Assembly (NCBI GenBank): GCA_035533275.1
Contig: DATLUD010000011.1
Location: 1-64,000 of the forward strand
Source of the DNA: SCRA01 sp035533275
Lineage (GTDB): Bacteria > Vulcanimicrobiota > Vulcanimicrobiia > Vulcanimicrobiales > SCRA01
DNA: 64,000 bases
Direction of reading: 5' to 3'
Position numbers and translations under genes: made by a program. Below are positions 52,846 through 62,333 of this stretch, one piece after another. The notes below the pieces were generated by a model. That model had not been told where the DNA came from. It searched no databases and saw only the letters and a program-made list of their open reading frames with translations. How positions within the stretch are numbered: position 1 is the stretch's first letter; each line of letters begins with the position of its first letter.

Positions 52846-53973
52846 TCACGCGATCTTCTTCTGAAAGCGCAGAATGGCCGCGATGAAGACGATCGCCCCG
52901 ATGACGACGAGCGGAAGCACCTGCGGCCAGAGGTACTCCAATCCCACTCCCTTGAGAAGAATGCCGCGGACGACGATCATGAAGTAGGTCAGGGGCAAGA
53001 GGTTGCCGATCCACTGCAAGACGATCGGCAGCGACTCGCGCGGAAAGATGAAGCCGGAGAGCATGATGCTGGGCAGCAGCAGGATCTGGGTGATCTGAAT
53101 CGCTTGCTGAAAGCTCGAGGCCATGGTGGAGATCAGCGTCCCCATGCCGAGACTGGAGAAGAAGAACGCCAGCGTGAGCGCATAGAGGAGCAGGAGGCTG
53201 CCTTGGACGGGGACACCGAAGGCGGCCCAGGCGAGCAGGAGGATCAGCGTCATGTTGAAGTAGCCGATGCCCACCAGCGGAAGGATCTTGCCGAGCATCA
53301 GCTCCGATGGCTGGATCGGCGTCACGACCAGCTGCTCGAGCGTCCCCAGCTCGCGCTCGCGAACGATGGTGCTCATGCTGAGAAACGTCGTGCTGAATTG
53401 CAGGACGATTGCCAGGACGCCCGGCACGATGAAGACCTGTGAGCGGAGATCGGGGTTGTACCAGGCCCGCGCCCGCACGTCGATGGGTGCCGACGTGGGG
53501 CCGAGGCCGTGGCGCTCGATCGTTTGTATCTCGATCCGCTGGGAAAGCGTGCTTCCGACGCCTTGGGCCGTGGCGATGAGCGTGCGCGCGGAGTTCGCGT
53601 CGGAGGCGTCGACGACGACCATCACCGAGGCCGGTCGAGAGGCATGGATGAGCTTCGCGTAGTCGGGCGGGATGACGATGCCGATCTTCGCCGTGCCCCC
53701 GTCGAGGGCGCCCTGAATGTCCTGCATGCGCGCAGCATAGGCGTGCACGGTGACGTAGCGGGTGTTGACGAAGGCCTGGATCAGGCGGCGGCTTTCGGCA
53801 CTGTGGGATTGGTCCCAGACGATCGCCGGCTGGTGGAGGATGTCGCTCGAGAGGAAGCCGTACAGCACCAGCTGCATGAGCGGCTGGATCAAGATGAACA
53901 CAAAGGTCCGGCGGTCGCGCAGCAGCTGCGTGACCTCCTTGCGGATGATGGCTCTCAAGCGCTGAAGGTTCAC
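52846..53973 (-). CDS. ABC-2 type permease (YbhS/YbhR-like)
   Basis: Export permease of 375 residues. N-terminal cytoplasmic RLRAIIRKEVTQLLRDRRTF and a helix are followed by a large extracytoplasmic domain (about 50-190), then five helices; TIVRERELGTLEQLVVTPIQPSELMLGK is the typical ABC-2 loop. It is the last gene of an HlyD-ATPase-ATPase-permease operon and overlaps the ATPase gene by 4 bases. In E. coli ybhGFSR, two permeases form the pair; only one is present here, so it may homodimerise. Related systems export drugs or lipids. Confidence 0.9.
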   Translation of the reverse strand: MNLQRLRAIIRKEVTQLLRDRRTFVFILIQPLMQLVLYGFLSSDILHQPAIVWDQSHSAESRRLIQAFVNTRYVTVHAYAARMQDIQGALDGGTAKIGIVIPPDYAKLIHASRPASVMVVVDASDANSARTLIATAQGVGSTLSQRIEIQTIERHGLGPTSAPIDVRARAWYNPDLRSQVFIVPGVLAIVLQFSTTFLSMSTIVRERELGTLEQLVVTPIQPSELMLGKILPLVGIGYFNMTLILLLAWAAFGVPVQGSLLLLYALTLAFFFSSLGMGTLISTMASSFQQAIQITQILLLPSIMLSGFIFPRESLPIVLQWIGNLLPLTYFMIVVRGILLKGVGLEYLWPQVLPLVVIGAIVFIAAILRFQKKIA

Positions 53974-54920
53974 GGCGTTGCCCCCGAATGATCGGTCGCC
54001 TCGACGAGGGCCGCGAAGACGTCTTCGAGCGAGGGGAGGATCGGTCGTACGCCGGCGACGCGGAAGCCCTGGGCGCCGAGGTCGTAGGCCAGGCGCGACG
54101 CGACCTCGGCGCTGCCCACCGTGGCGTGGATCATGGCGCCGCTGAGCTCGGCGCCGCGGACATACGGAAGCGCCTCGACCGCGCCGAGGCAGGCGATGAC
54201 GCGGTCGCTCTCCACCTCAAGCACCTGGCCGCTCATCGCCCGGTGCTTCAGCTCGTTGGGCGTTCCCCTGGCGACGACGCGCCCACCCATGATGAAGGCC
54301 AGGCGGTCGCAATGCTCGGCTTCATCGAGATAATGTGTGGTGACCATCACCGTGGTGCCGCGCTCCGCGAGCAGCGCGATGACGTCCCAGAGATGGCGTC
54401 GCGCGACGGGATCGACTCCGGCGGTGGGCTCGTCCAGAAAGAGCACCTGGGGGTCGTGCAGGGCGGCGCACGCCAGCGCGAGGCGTTGGCGCGCTCCTCC
54501 GGAGAGGGCGCCGGCGAGATCGCCGCGCTGGTCGGTGAGGTCGACCGTCGCGAGCCACTGGTCGATGCGCGCGCGGCCCTCGGTTGGCGAGAGCGCGTAG
54601 ATGTCGGCGTAGAACGTGAGGTGCTCGTCGATCGTGAGGTCCGACCAGAGGCTGAAGCGCTGCGACATGTACCCGATGCGCTCCTTCACCGCCTCGGGAT
54701 CCCGGGCGACGTCGTAGCCGAGGACCTCCGCGCGGCCGGAGGTCGGGTCGAGGATCCCGCAGAGCATGCGGATCGTCGTCGACTTCCCCGCGCCGTTGGG
54801 ACCGAGAAATCCCCAGATCTCTCCGGGGCGAATGTCGAACGAGACGCGGTCGACGGCCACGAAGTCGCCGAAGCGCCGCGAGAGCTCGAAGGCGCGCACC
54901 GAGTAGTCGGGAGCGGTCAC
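53970..54920 (-). CDS. ABC exporter ATPase (second)
   Basis: ABC ATPase of 316 residues. Walker A is GPNGAGKSTTIRMLCG, the ABC signature is ALSGGARQRLALA, and Walker B is QVLFLDEPTAGVDP; the H-loop is in VTTHYLDEAEHCDRL. The C-terminal part (about 225-315) is the DUF4162-like regulatory extension. It corresponds to one half of the YbhF protein of E. coli. It is translated with 4-base overlaps on both sides. Confidence 0.92.
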   Translation of the reverse strand: MTAPDYSVRAFELSRRFGDFVAVDRVSFDIRPGEIWGFLGPNGAGKSTTIRMLCGILDPTSGRAEVLGYDVARDPEAVKERIGYMSQRFSLWSDLTIDEHLTFYADIYALSPTEGRARIDQWLATVDLTDQRGDLAGALSGGARQRLALACAALHDPQVLFLDEPTAGVDPVARRHLWDVIALLAERGTTVMVTTHYLDEAEHCDRLAFIMGGRVVARGTPNELKHRAMSGQVLEVESDRVIACLGAVEALPYVRGAELSGAMIHATVGSAEVASRLAYDLGAQGFRVAGVRPILPSLEDVFAALVEATDHSGATP

Positions 54921-55870
54921 GACGCGCCCTCCGACAACCGGGCGACGAAGGCGTCCTCAAGCGACGGAGGAATCGCTCGCAGCTGGGCGTCGGCGATGCC
55001 TGCGGCGTGAAGAGCCTCCGTGAGCGCAGGAACGGCCTCCGCGGCCGAGGGCACGAGCGCATGGAGCGCCTCGCCGAAGAACTCCAAGCTGCGCACCTGG
55101 GCAAGTCCGCGCAGCACACGCGCGGCGCGCGCCCGGTCCGCGACGGCGATCTCGACGACCTGGCCGGGTACGGCCGCCTTGATCGCGGTGGGGTCGGCGA
55201 AGGCGACGATCCGCCCGCGATGCATCAGCGCTACGGTGGTGGCGCGCTCAGCTTCATCCATGTATGGCGTGCTGACGATGATCGTGATCCCCCGGCGATT
55301 GAGCGCGTAGAGGATGCGCCAGAACTGGCGCCGCGAGACGGGGTCGACGCCGGCGGTCGGCTCGTCGAGAAAGAGGAGTTGCGGCTGCTGGATCAAGGTT
55401 GCCGCCAGGGCGAGCTTCTGCTTCATTCCTCCCGAGAGTTGCCGCGCGAGCCGGCCGGCGAACGGTGCGAGGTCGAACTCCTCGAGGAGGCGCTGCGCGC
55501 GCGCCGACTGCTCGGAAGGCGGGACGCCATAGATGTCGGCGTAAAAGCGTAGGTTCTCGAGCATCGAGAGGTCATCGTAAAGGCTGAACCGTTGCGGCAT
55601 ATAGCCGATGACCGCTTTCACGCGCTCGGGATCGTGGACCACGTCGGCACCGGCTACGATCGCCTCTCCCGCGTCCGGCATGAGCACGCCGCAGAGCATG
55701 CGCAGGAGGGTGGTCTTCCCGGCCCCGTCGGGCCCGACGATCGCGCAGATCTCTCCGCGCGCCAGGTCGATGTCGACGGCATCGACGGCGACCACGCCGG
55801 CGAAGCGCTTGCGGAGGCCGCGCACGTGCAACGCGAGCTGCCCCCGGGGCTCAGGAGCTGCTTGGGACAT
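54917..55870 (-). CDS. ABC exporter ATPase (first)
   Basis: ABC ATPase of 317 residues and partner of the next gene: Walker A GPDGAGKTTLLRMLCG, signature QLSGGMKQKLALA and Walker B LLFLDEPTAGVDP. It follows the HlyD gene with a 20-base overlap. Two separate ATPases take the place of the fused YbhF, whose two halves are similar to these, so they probably form a heterodimeric motor. Confidence 0.92.
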   Translation of the reverse strand: MSQAAPEPRGQLALHVRGLRKRFAGVVAVDAVDIDLARGEICAIVGPDGAGKTTLLRMLCGVLMPDAGEAIVAGADVVHDPERVKAVIGYMPQRFSLYDDLSMLENLRFYADIYGVPPSEQSARAQRLLEEFDLAPFAGRLARQLSGGMKQKLALAATLIQQPQLLFLDEPTAGVDPVSRRQFWRILYALNRRGITIIVSTPYMDEAERATTVALMHRGRIVAFADPTAIKAAVPGQVVEIAVADRARAARVLRGLAQVRSLEFFGEALHALVPSAAEAVPALTEALHAAGIADAQLRAIPPSLEDAFVARLSEGAS

Positions 55871-57314
55871 CGGTTCGGATGACGGCGTCGGCGGGGAGAC
55901 CCGGCTTGAGCAGGCCGTCGGGATTGGGGAGCCTCACCTTCACGCCGAAGACCAGCTCGACGCGCTCCTCTTTGGTCTGCACGTTGCTCGGAGTGAACTC
56001 CGCCTGCCCCGAGATCTCCGAGACGCGCCCGTGGATAATGCGACCGGGCAGGCCATCGACGGTGACGTCCACGGACTGGCCCAACGTGACGCGCGCCAGG
56101 TCGGTCTCGGGGACGTAGAGCCACATGTACGGAGTGTCCAGCTCGGCGATCGTCACGACGGGGGCGCCGACGCCGATGAGATCGCCGACCTCGGCCTCGT
56201 GCGTGAGGACGACGCCGCTGAACGGGGCGCGCAGCGTCGTCTCGTCGAGGTGGAGGCGGGCCAGCGCCAGAGCCGCTTGGGCCTGGTCGATGGCGGCACG
56301 GGCCATCTGAACGTCGCGGCGGCGCTCGGCGATCACTTGAAGCTGCGCTTGCGCGGCGCTCAAGGCGGCGCGAGATTGTGCCGCCTGAGCGCGCGTCGCG
56401 CGTACGTTGAGGCGCGCGATGTCCACGGAGCGGCGGTTTGCTTGGGCCGCTGAGAGCGCGGCTTGCGCCGCGTGGACGGTCTGCGACGCCGCGCGAACTT
56501 GACTTTCGGCCGTCGCGACCTGTGCGTGAGCCGTCTCGCGCTGACCTTGGCCGCTCAGGTAGGCCGCGTGTGCGGCGTCATATTGCTGCGCAGGGATGGC
56601 GCCGTCGGCGACCAACTGACGGGCGCGCTCGTCGTCGGAACGTGCGCGCTCCTCGTTGGCATCGGCGGCACGCGCATTGCCGCGCGCGCTCCGGACGGAT
56701 TGCTCGGCCCCGAGCAGCGCCGCCTTGGCCGCCAGCAGCTGCGCGCGCGCTTGGTCGATCTGCGTGGACGTCGTGACCGTGCCGATGAGGAGCGATTGGT
56801 CGGCTTGGAGCGCGCGTGACCGAGCCTCGTCGAGGCCAGCCTCGGTTTGGGAGATCCCGGCGGCCACCTGCTCCTGTGCCAGGGCAAGCGCGGCTTTGGC
56901 TTGAGGAAGGCGAGCACGCGCTACGGCAAGATTGGCTTCCGCCGAGCGAACCTCCAGCGTGGGATCGTTGCGGTCGAGTTGGGCGACGAGCGTGCCTTTG
57001 CGCACGCTCTCGCCGTCCTGGACGGCGAGACGTTCGAGGCGTCCGGAGACCTTCGGCGCGAGGTCGACCTGGGTGGCCTCGATCGTGCCCGACGCCTCGA
57101 TGCCGGCGACGATGCGGCCGCGCGCGTAGAGGACCCACAGGGCGGCGGCGAGAGCGGCAAGCAGGACAACGGCAAGCAGCAGTGCGGGAAGACGGATGCT
57201 GCGGCGCTTCCCGGCGGCGGGGGATGCGGTCGCTCCATCGGAAGCGCCGGTCGTCAGCGCGGATGGGGCCTCGGCGGGCCGCTGCGGTTGCGCCGGCTCG
57301 GTGAACTGGGCCAT
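55851..57314 (-). CDS. HlyD-family membrane fusion protein
   Basis: Periplasmic adaptor of 487 residues. After a cytosolic N-terminal segment of about 35 residues there is one membrane helix (about 43-66, LLAVVLLAALAAALWVLYA), then a biotinyl-lipoyl-like strand pair (ASGTIEATQVDLAPKVSGRLERLAVQDGE), a long Ala/Gln-rich coiled-coil hairpin (about 115-340) and beta barrel domains. The second lipoyl half is LRAPFSGVVLTHEAEVGDLIG. It should bridge the inner-membrane ABC transporter to an outer-membrane channel, which suggests a diderm envelope. No TolC gene is adjacent. It heads the operon. Confidence 0.92.
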   Translation of the reverse strand: MAQFTEPAQPQRPAEAPSALTTGASDGATASPAAGKRRSIRLPALLLAVVLLAALAAALWVLYARGRIVAGIEASGTIEATQVDLAPKVSGRLERLAVQDGESVRKGTLVAQLDRNDPTLEVRSAEANLAVARARLPQAKAALALAQEQVAAGISQTEAGLDEARSRALQADQSLLIGTVTTSTQIDQARAQLLAAKAALLGAEQSVRSARGNARAADANEERARSDDERARQLVADGAIPAQQYDAAHAAYLSGQGQRETAHAQVATAESQVRAASQTVHAAQAALSAAQANRRSVDIARLNVRATRAQAAQSRAALSAAQAQLQVIAERRRDVQMARAAIDQAQAALALARLHLDETTLRAPFSGVVLTHEAEVGDLIGVGAPVVTIAELDTPYMWLYVPETDLARVTLGQSVDVTVDGLPGRIIHGRVSEISGQAEFTPSNVQTKEERVELVFGVKVRLPNPDGLLKPGLPADAVIRTDVPSSS

Positions 57315-57399
57315 TACGGGCAGTGTGGCCCGAGCGCATCCAGGAGTTGGGAAGGAAGCGGGAACCGGGCCGCGCGAGGCTCCCTTCGCCGGTTCTTCC

Positions 57400-57427
57400 T
57401 TGAGCGCTCACAGCACGCGGGTATGCT
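57400..57427 (+). promoter_or_regulatory. candidate ppsA promoter, leaderless mRNA
   Basis: TTGAGC (57400-57405) and TATGCT (57422-57427) are 16 bases apart; the expected start of transcription, about 7 bases later, falls at 57434, three bases before ATG 57437. The mRNA is therefore probably leaderless; no Shine-Dalgarno is seen. Confidence 0.4.
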
Positions 57428-57436
57428 GAGATGGCC

Positions 57437-59869
57437 ATGAACGACGCGCATGCCGGACGGTTCGTCCGCTTTTTCGATCAGATCACCATCGACGACACGC
57501 CGTTGGTGGGAGGGAAGACATCCTCGCTGGGCGAGAGCTACCGCGAGCTGCGGCCGCACGGCATCTTGGTGCCCAACGGCTTTGCCGTGACGGCGGAGGC
57601 CTACCGCGTCGTGCTCGAGCGGGCCGGGGCATGGAACGATCTTCACGCCGCGCTCGACGGCTTGGACGCCGCCGACGTGGCGGATCTGGCGGAACGAGCG
57701 GCCAAGGCGCGCGAGATCGTCTATCACGCCGCCTTCCCGGAGGAGCTGCGCTCGGAGATCCTCTCGGCGTACGGCGACCTGCGAGCGGAATACGGGACGG
57801 AGCTCTCGCTGGCGGTGCGCAGCTCCGCGACGGCCGAGGATCTGCCAACGGCGAGCTTCGCCGGGCAGCACGAAAGCTACCTGAACGTGCGCGGCGACGA
57901 GCAGCTCGTCGATGCCGTCCACAAGTGCTTCGCCAGCATCTTCACTGATCGCGCGATCCACTACCGCATCGACCAAGGCTTCGATCACTTCAAGGTCTTC
58001 CTCTCCGTAGCGGTGATGAAGATGGTGCGCTCCGACCTGGCGGCCAGCGGCGTCGGCTTCACGCTGGACCCCGAGAGCGGCTTCCGCGACGTGGTGGTGA
58101 TCAACGGTTCCTACGGCATCGGCGAGAACGTGGTGCAGGGGAACGTGATCCCGGACGAGTTCACCGTGCACAAGCCGACGTTCTTGGCCGGAAACTGCAC
58201 CGTGCTGCGCCGCAGGCTGGGCACCAAGCGGATGAAGATGGTCTACGGCGAGGGCGGCGCCCGCACGGTGAACGTGCCCACGACGGAGGAGGAGCGTGCG
58301 CGCTTCTGCCTGGAGGACGCGGAGGTGCTGACGATCGCCGACTACGCGCTGAAGGTGGAGCGGCATTACGGCGCGCGGGCGGGCCGTGAGCTGCCGATGG
58401 ACATCGAGTGGGCCAAGGACGGCGTCGACGGCAAGATCTATCTCGTGCAGGCGCGTCCGGAGACGGTCGCGTCGCACCGCCGCGCGCAGGTGATCGAGGA
58501 GTACGAGATCGAGCACAAGGGGCGCGTCCTGGTGCGCGGGCGCGCCGTCGGAGAGAAGATCGCCTCCGGCCCCGTGCGGGTGGTGCGGAAGCCGGAGGAG
58601 CTGGAGACCTTCAACGCGGGCGAGGTGCTGGTGGCCGAGACGACCACGCCCGACTGGGAGCCGGTGATGAAGAAGGCCGCGGCGATCGTCACCAACCGCG
58701 GAGGGCGCACCTGTCACGCCGCCATCGTGGCGCGCGAGCTCGGCATTCCCGCCATCGTGGGCGCCGAGGGGGCGACCGAGAAGCTGGCAGGCACGGGCGA
58801 GGTGACGGTCTCCTGCGCCGAGGGCGAGCTGGGGCGCGTCTACGAGGGACGCGCGGCGTACTCGAAGCGGACCACCGACGTGAGCCGCTTGGAGCGCCCG
58901 CGCACGAAGATCATGGTCAACCTGGGGGACCCCGACGTCGCTTTCACGACGAGTTTCCTGCCGAACGACGGCGTGGGCCTCGCGCGCATCGAGTTCATCA
59001 TCGCCAACACGATCCGCGCCCATCCCCTGGCGCTACTCCACCCCGAGCGCGTGGAGGATCCGCGCGAGCGCGCCGACTTGGAGGCTCTGACCAAGCACTA
59101 TTCCTCGCCGGCGGAGTACTTCATCCGCCAACTCGCCGAGGGCGTGGGCACCATCGCCGCCGCGTTCTATCCCAAGCCGGTGGTCGTGCGGATGTCCGAC
59201 TTCAAGTCGAACGAGTACGCGGGGCTGCTGGGCGGCCGCGGCTTCGAGCCGACCGAGTCGAACCCGATGCTGGGCTTCCGTGGGGCCTCGCGCTACACGC
59301 ATCCGGCGTACGAGGAGGGCTTTGCTCTCGAGTGCGCCGCCATGAAGCGCGTGCGCGACGAGATGGGCCTGAACAACGTGATCCTGATGATCCCGTTCTG
59401 CCGGCGCGTGGACGAGGGCGAGCGTGTGGTCGCCAAGATGGCGCAGCACGGGCTACGCCGCGGGGAGAACGGCCTAGAGATCTACGTGATGTGCGAGATC
59501 CCCAACAACGTGGTGCAGGTCGACGCGTTCTCGCGCACCTTCGACGGCTTCTCGATCGGCTCGAACGACCTGGCCCAGCTGGTGCTGGGCGTGGACCGCG
59601 ACTCGGAGATCGTGGCGTTCGATTACGACGAGCGCGACCCCGGGGTGCTGGAGATGATCCGGCTGGCGGTGGAGGGCGCGAAGCGCAACCACCGGCACAG
59701 CGGCATCTGCGGTCAGGCTCCCTCCGACTACCCGGAGATGGCCGAAGCGCTGGTGCGGTACGGCATCGACTCGATCAGCCTCAACCCGGACAGCGTGCTG
59801 AAGGTGACGCGCCACGTGCTGGAGCTGGAGCGAGCGCTGCAGCCAGCGGCGGAACCGGCGGTCCGGTAG
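57437..59869 (+). CDS. ppsA: phosphoenolpyruvate synthase
   Basis: PEP synthase of about 810 residues; it makes PEP from pyruvate and ATP with release of AMP and Pi, for gluconeogenesis. The N-terminal ATP-grasp domain includes LVGGKTSSLGESYREL and VRSSATAEDLPTASFAGQHESY; the central phosphohistidine loop is GGRTCHAAIVARELGIPAI; the C-terminal PEP-utilising domain has SNDLAQLVLGVDRDS and the catalytic Cys in HSGICGQAPSDYPEMAEAL. ATG 57431 is an alternative start; I prefer 57437 because of the leaderless promoter geometry. It fits the acetate-gluconeogenesis theme. Confidence 0.95.
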   Translation: MNDAHAGRFVRFFDQITIDDTPLVGGKTSSLGESYRELRPHGILVPNGFAVTAEAYRVVLERAGAWNDLHAALDGLDAADVADLAERAAKAREIVYHAAFPEELRSEILSAYGDLRAEYGTELSLAVRSSATAEDLPTASFAGQHESYLNVRGDEQLVDAVHKCFASIFTDRAIHYRIDQGFDHFKVFLSVAVMKMVRSDLAASGVGFTLDPESGFRDVVVINGSYGIGENVVQGNVIPDEFTVHKPTFLAGNCTVLRRRLGTKRMKMVYGEGGARTVNVPTTEEERARFCLEDAEVLTIADYALKVERHYGARAGRELPMDIEWAKDGVDGKIYLVQARPETVASHRRAQVIEEYEIEHKGRVLVRGRAVGEKIASGPVRVVRKPEELETFNAGEVLVAETTTPDWEPVMKKAAAIVTNRGGRTCHAAIVARELGIPAIVGAEGATEKLAGTGEVTVSCAEGELGRVYEGRAAYSKRTTDVSRLERPRTKIMVNLGDPDVAFTTSFLPNDGVGLARIEFIIANTIRAHPLALLHPERVEDPRERADLEALTKHYSSPAEYFIRQLAEGVGTIAAAFYPKPVVVRMSDFKSNEYAGLLGGRGFEPTESNPMLGFRGASRYTHPAYEEGFALECAAMKRVRDEMGLNNVILMIPFCRRVDEGERVVAKMAQHGLRRGENGLEIYVMCEIPNNVVQVDAFSRTFDGFSIGSNDLAQLVLGVDRDSEIVAFDYDERDPGVLEMIRLAVEGAKRNHRHSGICGQAPSDYPEMAEALVRYGIDSISLNPDSVLKVTRHVLELERALQPAAEPAVR

Positions 59870-59952
59870 GAGTCGGCCGCGTTCGGCTGAAAGCGGCCAC
59901 GGAGTCATGCCGGCGGCGGCATCGCCGTCGAGAGATGCTGGGAGAAGCCGCG

Positions 59953-60948
59953 ATGGATCTTGCGACCACGTACATGGGACTGCGCTTGCGCAACCCGATC
60001 GTTGCCTCGGCCTCGCCGCTCTGCGGCAACGTCCCGAACATCCAAGCGCTGCAAGAGGCCGGAGCCGGCGCCGTGGTGCTGCCGTCGATCTTTGAGGAGC
60101 AGATCGAGGCCGAGCAGCGCGAGGTGCCGGCCGAGAGCTCGAGGTACGTGCCGAACCTCAACGCCAACGCCGCGGGCACGGCCCGTTATCTGGACGTGAT
60201 CCGTCGAGCGCGCGGCGCGGTGGAGATTCCCGTCATCGCCAGCCTGAACGGCATCACGAGCGAAGGGTGGATCGACTTCGCCAAGCACATCGAGGAGGCC
60301 GGGGCGCACGCCATCGAGCTGAACATCTACTTCATCCCGGCCGACCTCTCGTCGACCGCGGCGGACGTCGAGCGGCGCTACGTGGAGATCGTGCGCAGCG
60401 TGCGGGAGACGGTGCGCATTCCGATCGCGGTGAAGCTCGGTCCCTACTTCAGCGCGCTCGGGGCGTTCGCGCAGTCGCTCCAAGGAGCCGGAGCGGACGC
60501 GCTGGTGCTCTTCAACCGGTTCTATCAGCCCGATATCGATTTGGAGGCCTTGAGCCTGCGCAACGAGCTGGATCTCAGCTCGACGGACGAGATGCGCCTG
60601 CCGCTGCTCTGGATCGCGGTATTGGCCGGACGCGTGAAGGCCTCGCTGGCCGCGAGCACGGGGGTCGACGGCTGGGAGGAGATCGCCAAGTACCTGCTCG
60701 CCGGCGCCGACGTGGTGATGACCACGTCGGCCCTCTTGCGCCACGGGATCGACCGCATGACCTCGCTGGTCGGCGGCCTGGAAGCCTGGATGCGGGCGCG
60801 CGGCTACGACTCGCCGGAGGAGTTCCGGGGCCTGCTCAGCCGCGAGCGCGCCGCCGATGCCATCGCGCTGGAGCGCGCAAACTACATCCACGTACTGGAG
60901 AGCTTCAGCGGTGCGCCTCCGTCGATCACGGGCGGGTGGCGTCCCTGA
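59953..60948 (+). CDS. dihydroorotate dehydrogenase-like protein
   Basis: FMN-binding TIM-barrel protein of 331 residues related to class I DHODH. The N-terminal YMGLRLRNPIVASASPLCGNVPNIQALQEAGAGAVVLPSIFEEQI is characteristic of a subfamily often adjacent to pyruvate-ferredoxin oxidoreductase genes. It has ELNIYFIPADLSST and VKLGPYFSALGAFAQSL, but the canonical DHODH catalytic Ser/Cys loop is not obvious, so the reaction is uncertain; FMN binding is likely. GGAGA is 8 bases before the ATG. It follows ppsA by 83 bases and may share its transcript. Confidence 0.85.
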   Translation: MDLATTYMGLRLRNPIVASASPLCGNVPNIQALQEAGAGAVVLPSIFEEQIEAEQREVPAESSRYVPNLNANAAGTARYLDVIRRARGAVEIPVIASLNGITSEGWIDFAKHIEEAGAHAIELNIYFIPADLSSTAADVERRYVEIVRSVRETVRIPIAVKLGPYFSALGAFAQSLQGAGADALVLFNRFYQPDIDLEALSLRNELDLSSTDEMRLPLLWIAVLAGRVKASLAASTGVDGWEEIAKYLLAGADVVMTTSALLRHGIDRMTSLVGGLEAWMRARGYDSPEEFRGLLSRERAADAIALERANYIHVLESFSGAPPSITGGWRP

Positions 60949-61018
60949 AGCAAGGAGTCGCGCGCACCGGTAACCAACCGTTCGCACCGTTACGAGCGAC
61001 GGCGGGAGGTGGAGCTGC

Positions 61019-62314
61019 GTGAACCCCGTGACGCGTGGAGAGATGCGGATGGCCCGCCATCGAGCCAGAGCCCGCGCGCGTCGTCGCCTCGCGGTCGCCG
61101 CGGTCCTGATGGGCGTCGCCGTGCTCGGCGCCTTCGCCCTTCGCCATCGGTTGGCGCGCGCCGGAGGTGAAGTGGTGGGAACCATCGCCGCGCGGGCCAC
61201 GCTCGGCACCCATCCGGTGAACGTCCTGGTGGTGGCCAACAACGCGCGCGGGGTCCGAGCCGACGACCCGCTGGGGCTGGGCACGGCGGCGGGACAGGCG
61301 GACGTCATCCTGGTGGCGCACCTCGACCCCGCGTCGCACCGGATCTACGCGATCACCGTTCCGCGCGACACGCTGGTCGCCCAGCCCGGTTGGGACGACC
61401 CCGAGCCGAAGATCAAGACGCTGTTTTTCATGGGCGATCAGGAGGCGCCGCCGCGAGGGCCCGCGATTCTGGAGCGCGCCGTTGCGAAGCTCACGGGCCT
61501 GCCGATCGACGGCTACCTGGTGGCGAACTTCGCGGGCTTCGAGGACGCCGTCGACCAGGTGGGCGGATTGACGATCGACGTCAAGCAGCGAATCTACGAT
61601 CCGCGCCACAGCGGGGCCGACTTTCACGCCGGCGTGCAGCACATGAACGGAGCCCAAGTCCTCGCATTCATCCGCGTGCGCCAGAACCAAGCGGGCAACG
61701 ACTACCGCGTGAACGACTTCCAGCGCATGCAGGCGGAGGTGCAAGTGTTGGGTCTGCTCCGCGACGCCGTGCTCGATCCCGCGAAGGTCGCCGCGGTGCT
61801 CCCCCGCTTCGTCGCCAAGATGAAGAAGGACGTGGCGACGGATCTCCCCGAGGACGAGCTGGTGCGGCTGGGCATCGCCATGGCGGGGGCGCCGGTCTAT
61901 CAAGTGCCGCTCGGCTCGCTGGAGGACTCCATGGCGCTGGCGCCCACGGCGCTGCCAGGCGTCAATGCGAAGGGCCTGCTCGGCGGCGACTACTACGACG
62001 TGCTGAGTCCCAGGGAGATCAGCGCGCGCCTGGCGGCCTTCGGGTCGAGCGGCAGCAGCACCGGCCTGCCGGATCTGCCCGAGCCGGCATCGGTGCCGGT
62101 GACGCTGCACGGGAGCGCGCACCTGGCGCTGCACCTCGAGCATCTGGGCTTCAAGCATCTTGCGCGCGCGAGCGGACCCTCGGGCGGCGATCCGACGAGG
62201 GTGATCTACCCGCACGGGAAACCTGAGTGGGGCTGGGTGGTCGCCCGCGCGATCGGCGACGGCGACGAGTACGTGCAGCCGGGAGACGTCTCGCGCGTCG
62301 TCGTCTACGAGTAG
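61019..62314 (+). CDS. LytR-CpsA-Psr (LCP) family protein
   Basis: Cell-wall ligase-like protein of 431 residues. Arg-rich cytosolic start, one membrane helix (about 25-42), an LCP domain (about 65-300) with ADVILVAHLDPASHRIYAITVPRDT, GGLTIDVKQRIYD and FIRVRQNQAGNDYRVNDFQRMQ, then a LytR_C domain (about 345-430, VPVTLHGSAHLALHLEHL). LCP enzymes transfer glycopolymers from undecaprenyl carriers to peptidoglycan or other acceptors. The GTG start has GGGAGGTGGAG just upstream. Its presence with HlyD and M23 supports an elaborate envelope. Confidence 0.9.
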   Translation: MNPVTRGEMRMARHRARARARRRLAVAAVLMGVAVLGAFALRHRLARAGGEVVGTIAARATLGTHPVNVLVVANNARGVRADDPLGLGTAAGQADVILVAHLDPASHRIYAITVPRDTLVAQPGWDDPEPKIKTLFFMGDQEAPPRGPAILERAVAKLTGLPIDGYLVANFAGFEDAVDQVGGLTIDVKQRIYDPRHSGADFHAGVQHMNGAQVLAFIRVRQNQAGNDYRVNDFQRMQAEVQVLGLLRDAVLDPAKVAAVLPRFVAKMKKDVATDLPEDELVRLGIAMAGAPVYQVPLGSLEDSMALAPTALPGVNAKGLLGGDYYDVLSPREISARLAAFGSSGSSTGLPDLPEPASVPVTLHGSAHLALHLEHLGFKHLARASGPSGGDPTRVIYPHGKPEWGWVVARAIGDGDEYVQPGDVSRVVVYE

Positions 62315-62333
62315 CGGCGGCGCGCGGCCGCGG

